A stretch of 24,606 bases of DNA, from assembly GCA_000969725.1 (NCBI GenBank), contig JXSR01S017009.1, one strand, 5' to 3'. Positions 1 through 9,923 of the stretch are shown here, one piece after another. The notes under the pieces are model-generated. The model saw only the letters and a list, made by a program, of their open reading frames with translations. It ran no database searches and was not told where the DNA came from. This stretch comes from Ophiothrix spiculata. Taxonomy: Eukaryota > Echinodermata > Ophiuroidea > Amphilepidida > Ophiotrichidae. The position numbers were made by a program, and so were the translations under genes. Position 1 is the first letter of the stretch. Each line of letters opens with the position of its first letter.

Positions 1-95
1 TTTCAGTTTACAATGTTATGTACTATTTTTGATATATTGTTACTGTAACTTTGCATATGTGGAAGAAATAAATTATGATTATGATTATGATTATA
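1..95 (+). mobile_element. LINE 3' end with ATTATG tail (truncated by window)
   Basis: The sequence ends in TGTGGAAGAAATAAA followed by four tandem copies of an ATTATG-type unit, then unrelated DNA. A short GGAAATAAA-type signal followed by a microsatellite tail is the usual 3' end of CR1/Jockey-type LINEs. The minus-strand LINE at the other end of the window finishes the same way with a TTGAT unit. No coding part is visible here, so the family is inferred from tail structure alone. Confidence 0.5.
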
Positions 96-656
96 GAGAA
101 AGACCAGCGCGTGGCTCTAGACAACCATTTTATTTTGCCTTAGTTTGAATAATGTTATTTGTGTTGTTACATTAATAAAGCAATAATTTACATGTTCCCT
201 ATGTCCCTATAAACAGAGTGTTGCTTAAATTCAGAAAAGAGATGTTAATTTCTAGAAAATTTGCATTTTTTATGTCAAATAATGTTTAAGTGGAAATAAG
301 GAAGATTAGGAAGAGATCAAATTTTCATTTTTGGTGCATTAGCATCTATCAATAATTCAGTAATTCTAAATAATTTAGATTTTTAAGTGCAATTATATCA
401 GAAAGAAAAACAGATAACACAAAGTGCAGTTGCTATCTAATATTAAATATTGATCAAGAAAAGCAAAATTCACAGAAAGTGTAAGCTTTCATAAACTTAT
501 TTATTTTAATCAATTTTTCACTGGTAGAAAGTATTTACTTATGTACAAATGCACTTCAATATTCCATGCTAGATGGAAGAAACTTGAATAGCAATTTCAG
601 ATTTTTGTTCAAGTTTGTCAGAAAAAAAAATCAGGCTGAAATGCAGCTAGACTGTC
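96..656. other. Intergenic or intronic stretch, nothing recognised
   Basis: AT-rich sequence between the LINE tail and the first inverted-repeat element. No splice-bounded open frame, RNA gene or repeat end could be supported. It lies downstream of the last visible exon of the NWD-like gene, so it may be part of an intron. Confidence 0.5.
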
Positions 657-1054
657 TTAGGCCAGGGTCAGACGAACGACGACATTGCATTTATTACAAT
701 AAATTTATTGTCGTAATTAATTACGACATGCGGTCACACGTACTACAACCTTGTATTTACTACAATAAATACAATGTCGTAATTAATTACGAGATGGGAT
801 TAGCACATCATTTTCAGCATACAAGCTATAGTAATGCAATGTCGTAATTAATTACGAGGTGGGGTCACACAGGGTTTTTACCGCATTACTTTCAACTTTA
901 TTACAATAAATCCATCTCAACGACGGAAATTGTCATCGTTCATTTTTTTTAATGCGACGACGACCCTATTGTAATAAATACGGGTCAGACGTATTATGAG
1001 AGCAAAATTTATTGTAGTAAATGCGACCTCGTCGTTCGTCTGACCCCGGCCTTA
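657..1054. mobile_element. PIF/Harbinger-like MITE with TTA target duplication
   Basis: The element occupies 660-1051 and is flanked by TTA at 657-659 and 1052-1054. Its ends are inverted copies: GGCCAGGGTCAGACGAACGA on the left matches GGCCGGGGTCAGACGAACGA read inward from the right, and the similarity continues for about 50 bases through a TTTATTACAATAAATTT-like stretch. A 3-bp TTA duplication with GGCC ends fits PIF/Harbinger. The interior carries three tandem copies of a roughly 66-bp unit, each with the perfect palindrome TCGTAATTAATTACGA (711-726, 777-792, 842-857). There is no transposase frame. A 93-codon open frame overlapping the element is chance. Confidence 0.8.
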
Positions 1055-1553
1055 CAGACTTGACCAAAACATCCTGTGTTCAAATTAAGCACAAGAAAGA
1101 GTTGCGAAAGACTAGCATCCAGCAATGATGACAACTGAAAAAGTATGACCTCTGAACAAACCATACTGGAAGCATTCAGAGTTCCTCTCTATATGTCAAT
1201 CTCATAGATTTATAGCAGAGATACCAAACTCGCCATCACTTTTAATATAACATAGCAATCAAATTGTGGTATTCGGGTTTTTGAAGAGATGATGCATTGT
1301 GTCTTTTTAAAAATCGCAAATATTGAAAACACACACACCCTTTGTGTACAGGTTGGCGTATCATTCGCATAAAGTATTATTTGCACGGTTTTTTTTCTAC
1401 ATGCGACCAAATCTCGGTGACTAGAGTTTATTTAAGGTTAACTGTGTGTACCCTAATACCCAATTTGAGCTCCATGGCTGAGGACACCAGTACAAGAAGT
1501 CTGTGATCTCCCTTTTATATCTAAGGTCACCCTTCATCTCCAGATTGGCAGTC
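1055..1553. other. Stretch with nothing recognised
   Basis: Unique-looking AT-rich sequence. A 66-codon minus-strand open frame at 1210-1410 has no recognisable motif and no convincing splice sites. No RNA gene or repeat is visible. Confidence 0.45.
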
Positions 1554-1887
1554 TTAAAGGTACATGGTCCCATTTTTAAAGTTTTAGTTTTCACTGTCAT
1601 TGAAAGATCACCATTTAAGATGCTTCAATTTCAAATTTCAGTCAAATCGGAACAACCCTTTTGATTTTATGAGCAATTTTGTATTTTCCATTTGCCTATA
1701 CTTTACAGTGTAGATAATTTTATGGTTACCATAAAATAAATGATTCTAACACATTTCTAAATACATATTTGAAAAGCAACATGTTTCAGCCGTAAAATTT
1801 CGCCATGGGCAATGAGTAAAATTAGAGGAATATTTTGGTACAAAAATCTCAGAAAAATGGTGACCCAATCAGACAGGGCTCCTTTAA
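1554..1887. mobile_element. Possible TTAA-flanked MITE
   Basis: The segment 1558-1883 is bounded by TTAA at 1554-1557 and 1884-1887. The ends start AGGTACATGGTCCC on the left and AGGAGCCCTGTC on the right when read inward, which is only a short and imperfect match. TTAA duplications are typical of piggyBac-like elements. With such weak ends the flanking TTAA could be coincidence. Confidence 0.3.
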
Positions 1888-2716
1888 CACCTTAACTTGC
1901 ACCACTAGTATCCTGTGTAAAGACTGCCTTGTGAAAATGTTGAGCGCTGAACTTTAACTTTGAACACACAATATAGGCATAGTATGCTGGCAAAATTTCT
2001 GAGGAAGCACAAAGAAACACCGCGAATGGCCAATTCATAATTCATGCTTACTTTTGGCTGTACAACAAACATTCATCATCAAATGTATGGAAGGAAAAGT
2101 TCACAATCATAATAGTCAAATTAATAAATGTTTTGAAGACTTGTAAATTTATTAAAGGAGTATCAATGTTTTTAAATAGTTTACATAAAGTCTTACAAAA
2201 TGATTTCTGCTAGGAAGCAGTAGTATGCAAATTGAAATGAAAACTTTCCTGATATACTAAAAGGACTTTGACTTTCATCATATAGGTTGAAATAACTTTG
2301 CAAGCTACGGCGCTGCATGCAAAAGACTCTGAAACAGTATCCACTTATAAATACTGAGTGATATACAGACTTTGACCAAAGTTGCCCTAAACTCTGATAC
2401 ATACAGAGCTTATAGTCTATGTTATTTCCTTCATTCCTAGTAAAAATATCACAAGATACATCAATCTTTCTTTGAGCTCCTGAAACCATGGCAACTAAGG
2501 ATGTAAGGTTGCACGAATCAAATATCAATATTGAGTAAAGACTTATGGACATAAATCAGAAGCTCTTCTCTACCTTCTCTTATATTTTATTTAACCGTCA
2601 GGTTTTTTTTTTCAATTTGTCTGTCTTTCACACAAATTCCTTCTGGGAAAACAATATTTCTTTTTACACAAACCATCTATAATTTCAACAAACAAACAAA
2701 CAAATTGATTAATTAC
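1888..2716. other. Intron sequence beyond the last visible exon
   Basis: This is the start of the intron after exon 2717-2950 on the minus strand. It contains a short CAAA-type simple repeat near 2687-2703 and a T-run near 2605. A 119-codon minus-strand open frame at 2193-2552 shows no WD40 signature or other motif and no supporting splice sites, so I do not call it coding. Confidence 0.5.
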
Positions 2717-2950
2717 CTTTCATCGGCAGTAATCTACCAATGAGCTCAGCAGCCAATTGTAGTGGGTCAGCAGTAAGCGCAGTGGCGGACAGCTGGAGGG
2801 CGCTTCGTATGATATCCACCTCGGAATCGATCACCATACTGCGCACAACATCAAAGTCCTGTAGTAGCTGGTAGATTGACATGGCATGAGTCTTGGCTAG
2901 AAGGTACTCAAAGTTACACAGAGTAGAGGATTTCAGTCTGTCTAGATCTC
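2717..2950 (-). CDS. NWD-like gene, pre-WD40 helical exon (last visible)
   Basis: The acceptor is TTTCTTTTTCAG and the donor is ATGAAAG|GTAATTA. The exon holds 77 codons with two bases at the start and one at the end. It completes the split Gly to read HCGDLDRLKSSTLCNFEYLL, then AKTHAMSIYQLLQDF, then SALQLSATALTADPLQLAAE ending LIGRLLPMK. The .LCNFEYL.AK....S.YQLLQDF and L.L....L..DP.QLA..L.GRL patterns are typical of the all-helical stretch that leads into the WD40 repeats in NWD proteins. The next exon should start the WD40 region. I found no WD repeat in the remaining 2.7 kb, so it most likely lies beyond the left edge. Confidence 0.92.
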
Positions 2951-3328
2951 CTGAAAAAGAAATGTGACATCCAAGTAGTATTTAAATCAAGGTAACCAGA
3001 TAAAATTATTAAAGTGAGGATGGCCAATAGACTTGTAAAACTATGGAATGCCAATTAGTTATAAATATTAATGATGAGGGTATGGAATGCCATTCTGGAC
3101 AAAAATAGAAAACAAGATAAAAGCTGAAATGGAGGTGGGGGGGGGGGGGCAATTTGGAAATCACCAAAAGCCTATCGAAAGGAGGACCACTGTTGACACA
3201 AGTTCACACTCATTAACTGCAGAATTCTTTCCATAAATTTCTTTCCAATTTACCTCATTGCAGTTGATCTATTTCATTATGATTTAATTTGACATTTGGC
3301 TAGAAGCAGGGATTATCCCAATAGCGCA

Positions 3329-3772
3329 TATGTGACCCGTCATATCGAAATGTACCTTAAAGTTGGCAATGTAAATTACGAGATACGGACCATTGAACCT
3401 GAGCATAGTCAAAAATCACGTCCAAGGTCAAATTGCTAATTTCATCAGGCACATTACCTTTGAAGTGTATTCTATCATATTAATCAGGTTCAAACATCCA
3501 AACCATGAGAATAATGTGTTATAAACCAAGATAAAAATCCTCTCTCCATTAAAATTTACTAAGTACAAAAACTTTAAACTCGATTTTCTCAGAACTATAG
3601 TTTTCTGAATCAGCTCGATGCCTTTTGCAGATTTGTAAATTTGCAACCGAACACCAATAACCAAAAGTAAGGTGTCATTTTAAAGTTTAAAATCTCAGCT
3701 TTCAGATGAGACCAAAAAATCAACTTTGATTTGGGGACCCTCAAGGTACCATTCGATATGACGGGTCACATA
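3329..3772. mobile_element. TA-flanked DNA transposon (element A), non-autonomous
   Basis: The element occupies 3331-3770 (440 bp) with TA at 3329-3330 and 3771-3772. Its ends are TGTGACCCGTCATATCGAAA on the left and TGTGACCCGTCATATCGAAT read inward from the right, continuing with TGTACCTT against GGTACCTT. TA duplication points to Tc1/mariner. The interior has no transposase; the open frame at 3428-3664 is short and unrecognised. Its right-hand TA is shared with the hairpin element that follows. It sits in the intron between exons 5172-5474 and 2717-2950. Confidence 0.8.
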
Positions 3773-3927
3773 TGTGTACCGCCGCGGCAAAAGGGTCCAG
3801 TTGTCGGCTCGTACATGTTGCTCCTTGTAGCATATCTAATGTATGGTATTTGTATACATCAGATATGCTACAATGAGCAACATGTAGGGGTCGACAACTG
3901 GACCCTTTTGCCGCGGCGGTACACATA
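3773..3927. mobile_element. TA-flanked hairpin MITE (element B)
   Basis: The 153-bp element at 3773-3925 is an almost perfect hairpin: two 72-base arms (3773-3844 and 3854-3925) with about five mismatches and a 9-base loop. The arms start TGTGTACCGCCGCGGCAAAA. It is flanked by TA at 3771-3772 and 3926-3927. The arms are GC-rich compared with the surroundings. The open frames found on both strands here are by-products of the palindrome. Family by duplication type: Tc1/mariner-like, fold-back MITE. Confidence 0.85.
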
Positions 3928-4240
3928 TATGAATTCAATTCAAGAGATGAATCCAGAGTGTCAATGACAGAACATTGGAGAGAATTTGTCAGTTTTGATG
4001 ACCAAGTAAACTAAAAGGCTTGGTGAAGGCTTAGGGAAAAACCCAAGATGATTGTTGACAACCAAATTCTAAAAAGTAATGATAGTAATTAATATATATA
4101 GCGCTACTAAATTTTTAATACTGCTGTCCATTCTTATGCCACCATCACAATCAGTTCGCTTAAAGGTGTAAAGGTAAAGGAGACGGCCTGTATTTCACAG
4201 GTTGGAGTGCCCATCTCTCTTACGAAGCACTCAACTTTGG
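3928..4240. other. Intron stretch with nothing recognised
   Basis: AT-rich intron sequence with a short TA-rich run near 4087-4100. No gene, RNA or clear repeat end is visible. Confidence 0.4.
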
Positions 4241-4575
4241 TTTTGGTAGGAGTGTGCGGCCTCAATATCTGAAACCCTAGTCTAGGGAGCGGAAGATCGG
4301 CTCAGAAAAGGGTATCTAGAGAACTGAAGTGACCAAAAAATGACCCTTGACAACTAATTTCTTTTGGCTAAATTTGGGTCCTGGAAGCCAAAATTTCCAA
4401 AATTTTCCTTGAAATGGGGGTCTTGTGAACTAAATCTAAAAAAATGAGGCTAGAGAACTGAATTTTTTCGAAAATAAGGCTTGTGAACTAAAGATTGTGT
4501 TTGAAATGGGGGTCTAGGGAGCTGCAGGCAAGGCGTGAAAAGGGGGTCTTGAGGGCTGCACATGCCCGTACCACC
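4241..4575. repeat. Degenerate repeat with reiterated CTAGGGAGCTG-like motif
   Basis: A short motif of the form TCTAGGGAGCTG, CTAGAGAACTG or CTTGTGAACTA recurs about nine times (for example near 4281, 4315, 4423, 4449, 4484, 4512 and 4549), separated by 25 to 45 bases, often with AAATGGGGGT before it. The outer ends are loosely inverted: GTGTGCGGCCTCAA near 4252 and CATGTGCAGCCCTCAA read inward from about 4565. It looks like a short repetitive element with internal sub-repeats, possibly a MITE. No target duplication could be fixed. Confidence 0.45.
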
Positions 4576-5040
4576 TTTCTAGGTCAGTGCCCTCCCCGGG
4601 ATGATAGTCTCAAGATCACTGAGGGGAAATAGTTTTTACTATTGGCAGAATGAAGGAGCAGTATTTGTTTTTATACCGACTATGTTTTGTGAGGGCAATA
4701 ATAAAAAAAACTATTGACTGGCTCAAATCATGCTAATCGGTATATAATCATATATGGAAAACACAGTCACTGAAGCAACTTAAACAGAGATGGCGGCCGC
4801 TACCACCTGGTAACAGTCTACAGTTTGTTATTGAGCACCACCACCCAATAGTGTTTAATCTCACTAACGTCATCTCGTCACAGCGCCTCCGTGTGAAAAT
4901 ATTGGGGCTGAAGAAACTCAAGTGAGTTACTGACAAAAAAGGCTTCCCATAGGTAAGCTAAAAATGCTGTTTTTGTGAAATTCAGAACATTCAAAATTGA
5001 AATGAAAATTCAATATCTTGCCCAATGTTATAACATGTTG
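4576..5040. other. Intron stretch with nothing recognised
   Basis: Intron sequence between the degenerate repeat and the tRNA-like segment. A 62-codon minus-strand open frame at 4748-4936 has no recognisable motif. No other structure was supported. Confidence 0.4.
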
Positions 5041-5100
5041 GTTGTAGCAGGGCTTGAACCAGAGTCCTGCACTGTTCCACTAGACCATACAAGCTCTCAC
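5041..5100 (-). repeat. tRNA-like Pol III head (degenerate tRNA or SINE)
   Basis: On the minus strand TGGTCTAGTGG (77-87 of the 5000s) matches a tRNA A box, and GGTTCAAGCCC at 5050-5060 matches a B box, at about the spacing of a tRNA gene. The acceptor and anticodon arms do not fold well by eye, so it is more likely a tRNA pseudogene or tRNA-derived SINE head than a working tRNA. It lies in the intron just after exon 5172-5474, on the same strand. Confidence 0.4.
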
Positions 5101-5171
5101 CATCAAAGCTTCATAAAAACTATGTTTCATTGAGCTGATGTATTTGACCGGATTGTAAAACACCGACTTAC

Positions 5172-5474
5172 CACAATGGGCTAAGTGATACCATAGTTCA
5201 CTGACTCTCCTGATGTTATATCTCGTCTCTCCATACAGCAACGGCTGCGGTGCGATCTTACGACACAAATCGATATCTTCCGTGTTGCGACCCTCCACCT
5301 GTAACGTCTTCTCCTTGACCCACGTCTGCAGGAATAGGTCTGCAATTTGTCGGTGGCATGTGTTAATCGTCAGCCTATCTGTGAGATACCTTTGTTTGGC
5401 AATATCAGACACTGTGGAGCTATCCCAACATAACAATGTCTTGTTGTCTATGTGTTTTTCAACTAAAAGGGCAC
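5172..5474 (-). CDS. NWD-like gene, helical segment exon with APQPL motif
   Basis: The acceptor is TTTTGACCCCAG and the donor is CATTGTG|GTAAGTC. The exon holds 100 codons plus two bases at the start and one at the end. Key stretches in order are ALLVEKHIDNKTLLCW, DIAKQRYLTD, CHRQIADLFLQTW, IDLCRKIAPQPLLYGE and YNIRRVSELWYHLAHCG. In NWD proteins the equivalent region reads as a WYHR-type motif, .VA..RYL, a short helix ending LADYF..W, then R.APQPL.....YN.RK..ELP.HL. The match in order and spacing is good. The usual histidine-arginine pair after LLCW is changed to DSS. It joins 7969-8123 through a split Gly codon. A tRNA-like repeat sits 73 bases beyond its donor. Confidence 0.92.
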
Positions 5475-5898
5475 CTGGGGTCAAAATAAGAAAGGAAGAA
5501 AATTGTTTTATGTCATTGTAGTAGAGGAACACGGGCATAACCTATAAATCATCAGCCAGAAGATGCAAAATTTTGCCACCATGTCCCAACTCTTAATACT
5601 TTAATGTATGAATACGGAAAATACTAGTATCAACATTGTCCCTGATATCAACATGTCAAAAGTTTTACATTACAACACATTGATTGAAAAGTGTATTGAC
5701 ATTACAGCTCTATGTGAAACAGTGAAATACTCTTCTAGCCTCTTTGGAAAATTACTTGTCTTTCTAAAATTGCCCCCAGTTCAGATGAAATCCCCGTGGA
5801 AGCGGGAAGAAGGGTTTTTTGCTGTTTCTAGTGTTCTTATAAAAGCTCTTTTAAGAGATAAATCTAAACACTGCTGACATCAATGCAAAAAACTGTTA
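5475..5898. other. Intron stretch with nothing recognised
   Basis: Intron just upstream (in gene sense) of exon 5172-5474. A plus-strand open frame of 89 codons at 5608-5877 is antisense to the gene and has no recognisable motif. The sequence ends at the TTAA-flanked element. Confidence 0.45.
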
Positions 5899-6421
5899 TT
5901 AAGGGCCCTGTCAACCCTTCATTTTCTGAAATGGTTTTTGCTCTGTAACTCAGCAATGGATAATTAAATCTAAATAAAAGTATATATTTCTAGAAGCAAA
6001 TTTGCAGATCTGAACATGATGGTGAGGTCATTTTTGGACCAAAATGTGCAATTTTGGCTCTAAGGTCTAAAAATCATGTTTTTAGCTCAAAATTTTTGGG
6101 AAAGCTAACTAAATTTTGCTTTGGTGAAATTTCAAAATATTTTACTTTTTATAATCTAGACAGCAATATCTAGGAATGCATTTCTCCATTTTTTTTCTTA
6201 GTTTTTGAGATATTGTCAAAAATCGGTCAAAAAATTTCAGAAATCCCACCGCTGCCACCATTTTTGGCAAAACACAGAACTTTTTAACCATCATGTTCAG
6301 TATGCAAATCCACTTCTAGAAATATATACTTTTTTTTTATTTTTATTTGTATTAAATTATCTGTTGCTGAGTTACAGAGCAAAAACCATTTCTGAAAACA
6401 AAGAGTTGATAGGGCCCTTAA
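5899..6421. mobile_element. Palindromic TTAA-flanked MITE, piggyBac-like
   Basis: The element occupies 5903-6417 (515 bp) with TTAA at 5899-5902 and 6418-6421. The ends are long inverted repeats: GGGCCCTGTCAAC on the left and GGGCCCTATCAAC read inward from the right. The match continues past GAAATGGTTTTTGCTCTGTA and ACTCAGCAA to TATATATTTCTAGAAG and AACATGATGG, about 125 bases per arm with modest divergence. TTAA duplication suggests piggyBac-like mobilisation. There is no transposase; the open frame at 6205-6462 comes from the right arm. Confidence 0.75.
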
Positions 6422-6925
6422 GAGTAATAGCATTCAATCTACTGCTGATAGCACATTTGTAAATTATATTATTATTATTATTATTATTTCATCTGCTATC
6501 TAATCATAATTGCATATTATTCCTAATAACATATTTTTTCTATTTCATCTGCTATCTACTGCTGATAGCATATTATCTGGCCTTAGTGATAATAATTCAC
6601 CTGCTATCTACTACTGATAGCAAATTAATATTTGTTTCATTTGCAATCTACCTATTTCATCTGCTATCTACTGCCATAACATGTCGTCATATTTAATTTT
6701 CATCTACTGCTGATAGCATACTGGTATTAATCTATTTCATCTGCTATTCACTGCTGATATTAATTTCATTACTTTGATCACGGCTGATAACATTATCATT
6801 TCGTTTTATCTGATATTTACAACAGAATTTCAGAAATGATATTATTGTCATATTTCATCTGCTATCTACTGCCGATAACATATTGTTTAAATTTCATTTG
6901 CTATCTACTACTATGAATTTGGCAA
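6422..6925. repeat. Degenerate satellite with hairpin-forming unit
   Basis: A unit close to TTTCATCTGCTATCTACTGC followed by TGATAGCATATTA recurs roughly nine to eleven times with varying spacing. Copies lie near 6490, 6546, 6599, 6658, 6700, 6739, 6857 and 6895. Within the better copies TGCTATC and GATAGCA are inverted around CTACTGCT-like loops, so each unit can form a small stem-loop. A (TTA)n run at about 6463-6487 sits inside the array. The first recognisable copy begins directly after the right end of the TTAA element. Confidence 0.6.
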
Positions 6926-7968
6926 TTTGTTGAATATTATACAAATACTAAGTTTATAAGATAACTGCTACAGTCATTTCAACAAAATATTTCATTAGAA
7001 TCCCTCTTTTTTATTGTTTTGATTTTCTTTTATTCACTTTTTGATGTTTTCTGTCCTTTCAACAACTAATCATTTCTGTGTTTGGCATTTGGCTGTATAT
7101 GAATTTGATGAGCAAAATACACTACTTCAAATTAAGGATGATTGCGGTGATAAGTTCCTACCTGTAGATTTTGTTTATTTTTTGTCAGTTAACAGATAAG
7201 AGTCTAAACTTCAAAATTCAACAATAAAAAATGGGGGCCACCGACCAACTAAGCACGCTATGACGTCATTTATTATGACGTAATTTTCCTTTTAATGGAC
7301 AATTTGAAAACTCGAGCGATAGGATAATTAATGTAAATTAACTTTTTTTATCCGTTTTATGCTATAAAACAAAAAAATTTTAGATACTAAGATTTTACTA
7401 CATATAATTTCATCTCTAGCTATCTTTTGAAAACAGTCGGTGAGCCCATATTGTTTTTCTTGATTTGACATCCACTTGACATTCACAATTGACCAGCTAA
7501 AAATTAAAACATTCTACATGTAGCAAATATTTAAAAAAATCAGCATTTTGTGGTATAGGAAATCACACGTAAAAAGTTTTATCACTGAAGGCCTGTTGGC
7601 TCGGGAGCACTCGTACCTATTCGTTACTATTTCGGCGCTTACCGTGAAGACAATGCGTAAAAAACTAGTGCGCGCGCTGCGTTTTGCTTATTAGGCGCAA
7701 ATCTTACGCTTAGATACCACGCATGCATTTTTATCAAAATTTTCCAGCCAATGACCAACAACTGATTCTGTAACACTGCCACCTGTTGATGAAAATTAAC
7801 ACCGCGATCATTTTGAAAGCTGAATTGTTCCATTTTAAAAGTCACAAGATGAGAAGCATAAGACAGATATTTGGGACTTGTATTTTCCCATCACACAATA
7901 TCAACATTCCATATTTCTTAAATACCATTTTTGGTTAAATATAATAAAAAGTATGCCTAAAATCTTAC
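6926..7968. other. Intron stretch with CRE-like motifs and a CG-rich patch
   Basis: This is intron between exons 7969-8123 and 5172-5474. It contains a perfect TGACGTCA palindrome near 7261 and a TGACGTAA nearby at 7277. A CG-richer patch lies at about 7585-7725, including GTGCGCGCGCTGCG, unlike the AT-rich surroundings. The patch could be a transposon remnant; CACCTGTTGATGAA near 7790 resembles a stretch of the element at 11114-11716. No coding exon is supported. Confidence 0.35.
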
Positions 7969-8123
7969 CCAGATCATTTCTGATGGCTGACCAGTACCTA
8001 TATGGAAACCTGACTACCCTAGGAAAGTCTTCTTTATATATCGTAGCCATGAGCTCATCATTACATGATAGTAAATCCAGTAACTCGGCTTCGGTAAGAC
8101 CATGGTGGGCGGCACATAAATAT
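7969..8123 (-). CDS. NWD-like gene, winged-helix-like segment exon
   Basis: The acceptor is GATTTTACCTGCAG and the donor is GATCTGG|GTAAGAT. The exon holds 51 codons plus one base at each end. It completes the Arg codon split from the NACHT exon to give SHILRYLCAAHHGLTEAELL, followed by DLLSCNDELMATIY and RFPYRYWSAIRNDLG. The pattern L.YL.AA.HGL.E.ELLD.LS..DE, then a proline or aromatic stretch, then W..IR.DLG is a hallmark of NWD1/NWD2 and related TEP1-like proteins just after the NTPase. It corresponds to the winged-helix-like part of STAND proteins. The longer open frame through it (7901-8182) reads into intron on both sides, and the splice sites give the tighter limits. Confidence 0.92.
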
Positions 8124-9923
8124 CTGCAGGTAAAATCAAGATGTTGATTGTTGAAACGAGTGTAATACAGGTGATACATCACCCCAAATTGCTCTATATG
8201 TTATACAATGTATTGGAATGTATTGAACTGCTTGCAGCTGTCTCCACACAAGGAGAGCAAGGAGAAGAGAAATCTTTCAGCAAATCCTACAGCTTGCTGC
8301 TTTTCTGTAAATCTTGCCTCATACTTGAATTACCTGATGGCTGATGGAACAAATCTGAATGAGGAAGATTATATAGTCATGAAAATGAACCTTAAGGAAG
8401 TTTCTTGAAAATGTGTAAAAAATAGACAAAAATGTCGGAAACATGAAATTTGTTTGTGAAATAAGATTGAAATTCTCAAATTGTCTCTTGTTACAGTTTC
8501 TTTGAATTGTACACAACCTTGCATAAATACCTGCTGCTGTAAATGTGTATGGCGTTGCAAAACTAACACCATACTGGTAACATTTCACAATGTCTTAAAG
8601 GAAAAATATCAGCATTAGCAAAGCATAAGTTAAAACCTTCTAGACCAATACATTGGTGAGGATACATTTTTGAAACACTTCAAGGTTAGTGCCAAAATTC
8701 CTGCACAGAATAAAACACAAAATACAGCCAACATTTCTAACATTTCTGGTACTAGCATTCACTTGCAATGTCGCCCTGCACTCTGGGTTTATGTTTAAAC
8801 TGCCTGGGGTTATTATTTAGACTGGGGGGGGGGGGGATAAATACAAGCCTCAACACCTTGTTCATTCCGGCATGGGGATGAAATTGCACAGGTCAGCTCA
8901 TGCAGCCAAATCATTTTGTTGTTTGGTCAGGATTCAAGTGGCCCTGAACTTTGAGCTTAAATAACTGATGACATAAGAACCCTACGCAGAATACACAATC
9001 TGGAATTGCCCTCATGTGTTCAGTTAGGGTATCCCAGGGGGGGGGGGATACTTAATACAAAAGGTTATGGGGACGTGCTGCAAATTCAGGCTCTCTAGTA
9101 TTTCAATTGGTCCTTTTTCTTCGCAAAATGTGGTATTTTGATGGGTTGTCTTTTCAATATTTTCTAAAATTTGTGCCAAATATTTTTACAATTATTTTCA
9201 AAATCTTAAGAAAATTTGACAATATAGTGTAAATTTGGGTAGAAAAAGTGTGACTAAAAATTTGATGATCCAATTACTATTGCTTATTTTCTATACTTTG
9301 AGAATCTTCTTTCCATTATATATTTTTTTCATTTCTCTGATTAGACACCTGTGGTATTGCTGATTATATGTTCTGAACTTTGAGCTATAAAGGCCAGTTG
9401 CCATTGAAGATCTAGATCTACAGGCTTCCAGAAATCTTCATTTTTCCTAACTACTATAGAAACGTAAAGAAACGAAACTAAATATGAAAAGAAAACTTGA
9501 TATTGCACATACAGCCTTGTTGTTTTCACATGATGAAATAAGCACTATATAAAATGCTCTATCGTCAAAATCTGACATATTCAGTGTCGCTTCTGTATGC
9601 TTCCAGGTGTTTATATACTCTACAATGTGTTTGCATCAGCTTAATTTATACATTTTACATGATGTTTAATAATGTAACAATGCACTGTGATAGCTATCAA
9701 ACTTAAGCCTTAAAGGCATTCACTCTGGCAATGTCAACGCTGTAAGGTATCACTCCAGTTGCCATATTGATTTTATCAACATTTGAAATAGAGAATTCTG
9801 ATACTGTACTTTTCACTAGAATGGCTTCACTTTCACATGCTCATTCATGAATTTTTTAAACTTTATATTTTTAAGAGTATACAGATAATGGCTAAAATAA
9901 ACTTGAACACAATGAAGGTAAGA
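8124..9923. other. Intron stretch, no gene recognised; G-runs
   Basis: This is the first part of the 3.65-kb intron between the NACHT exon and exon 7969-8123. Several short open frames on both strands (8141-8588, 9341-9529) overlap each other and show no motif. Two long G-runs stand out, near 8824-8836 and 9039-9049. The second is bracketed by GTATCCC and GGGATAC, so it can form a stem-loop. No element ends could be defined. Confidence 0.4.

Noticed and set aside
566-847. 93-codon plus-strand frame
   Set aside because: It lies largely inside the Harbinger-like MITE, and its repeated YYNK peptide comes from the internal 66-bp repeats.
2193-2552. 119-codon minus-strand frame as the next NWD exon (WD40)
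   Set aside because: No WD or GH signature, no good acceptor and donor pair, and no frame continuity with exon 2717-2950.
3731-3967. Open frames on both strands around 3731-3967
   Set aside because: They cover the fold-back element, whose palindrome mirrors an open frame from one strand to the other.
7255-7290. CRE-containing promoter (TGACGTCA, TGACGTAA)
   Set aside because: It sits deep in an intron with no other promoter sign, and such motifs occur by chance; another TGACGTCA lies inside the mariner-like MITE near 17624.
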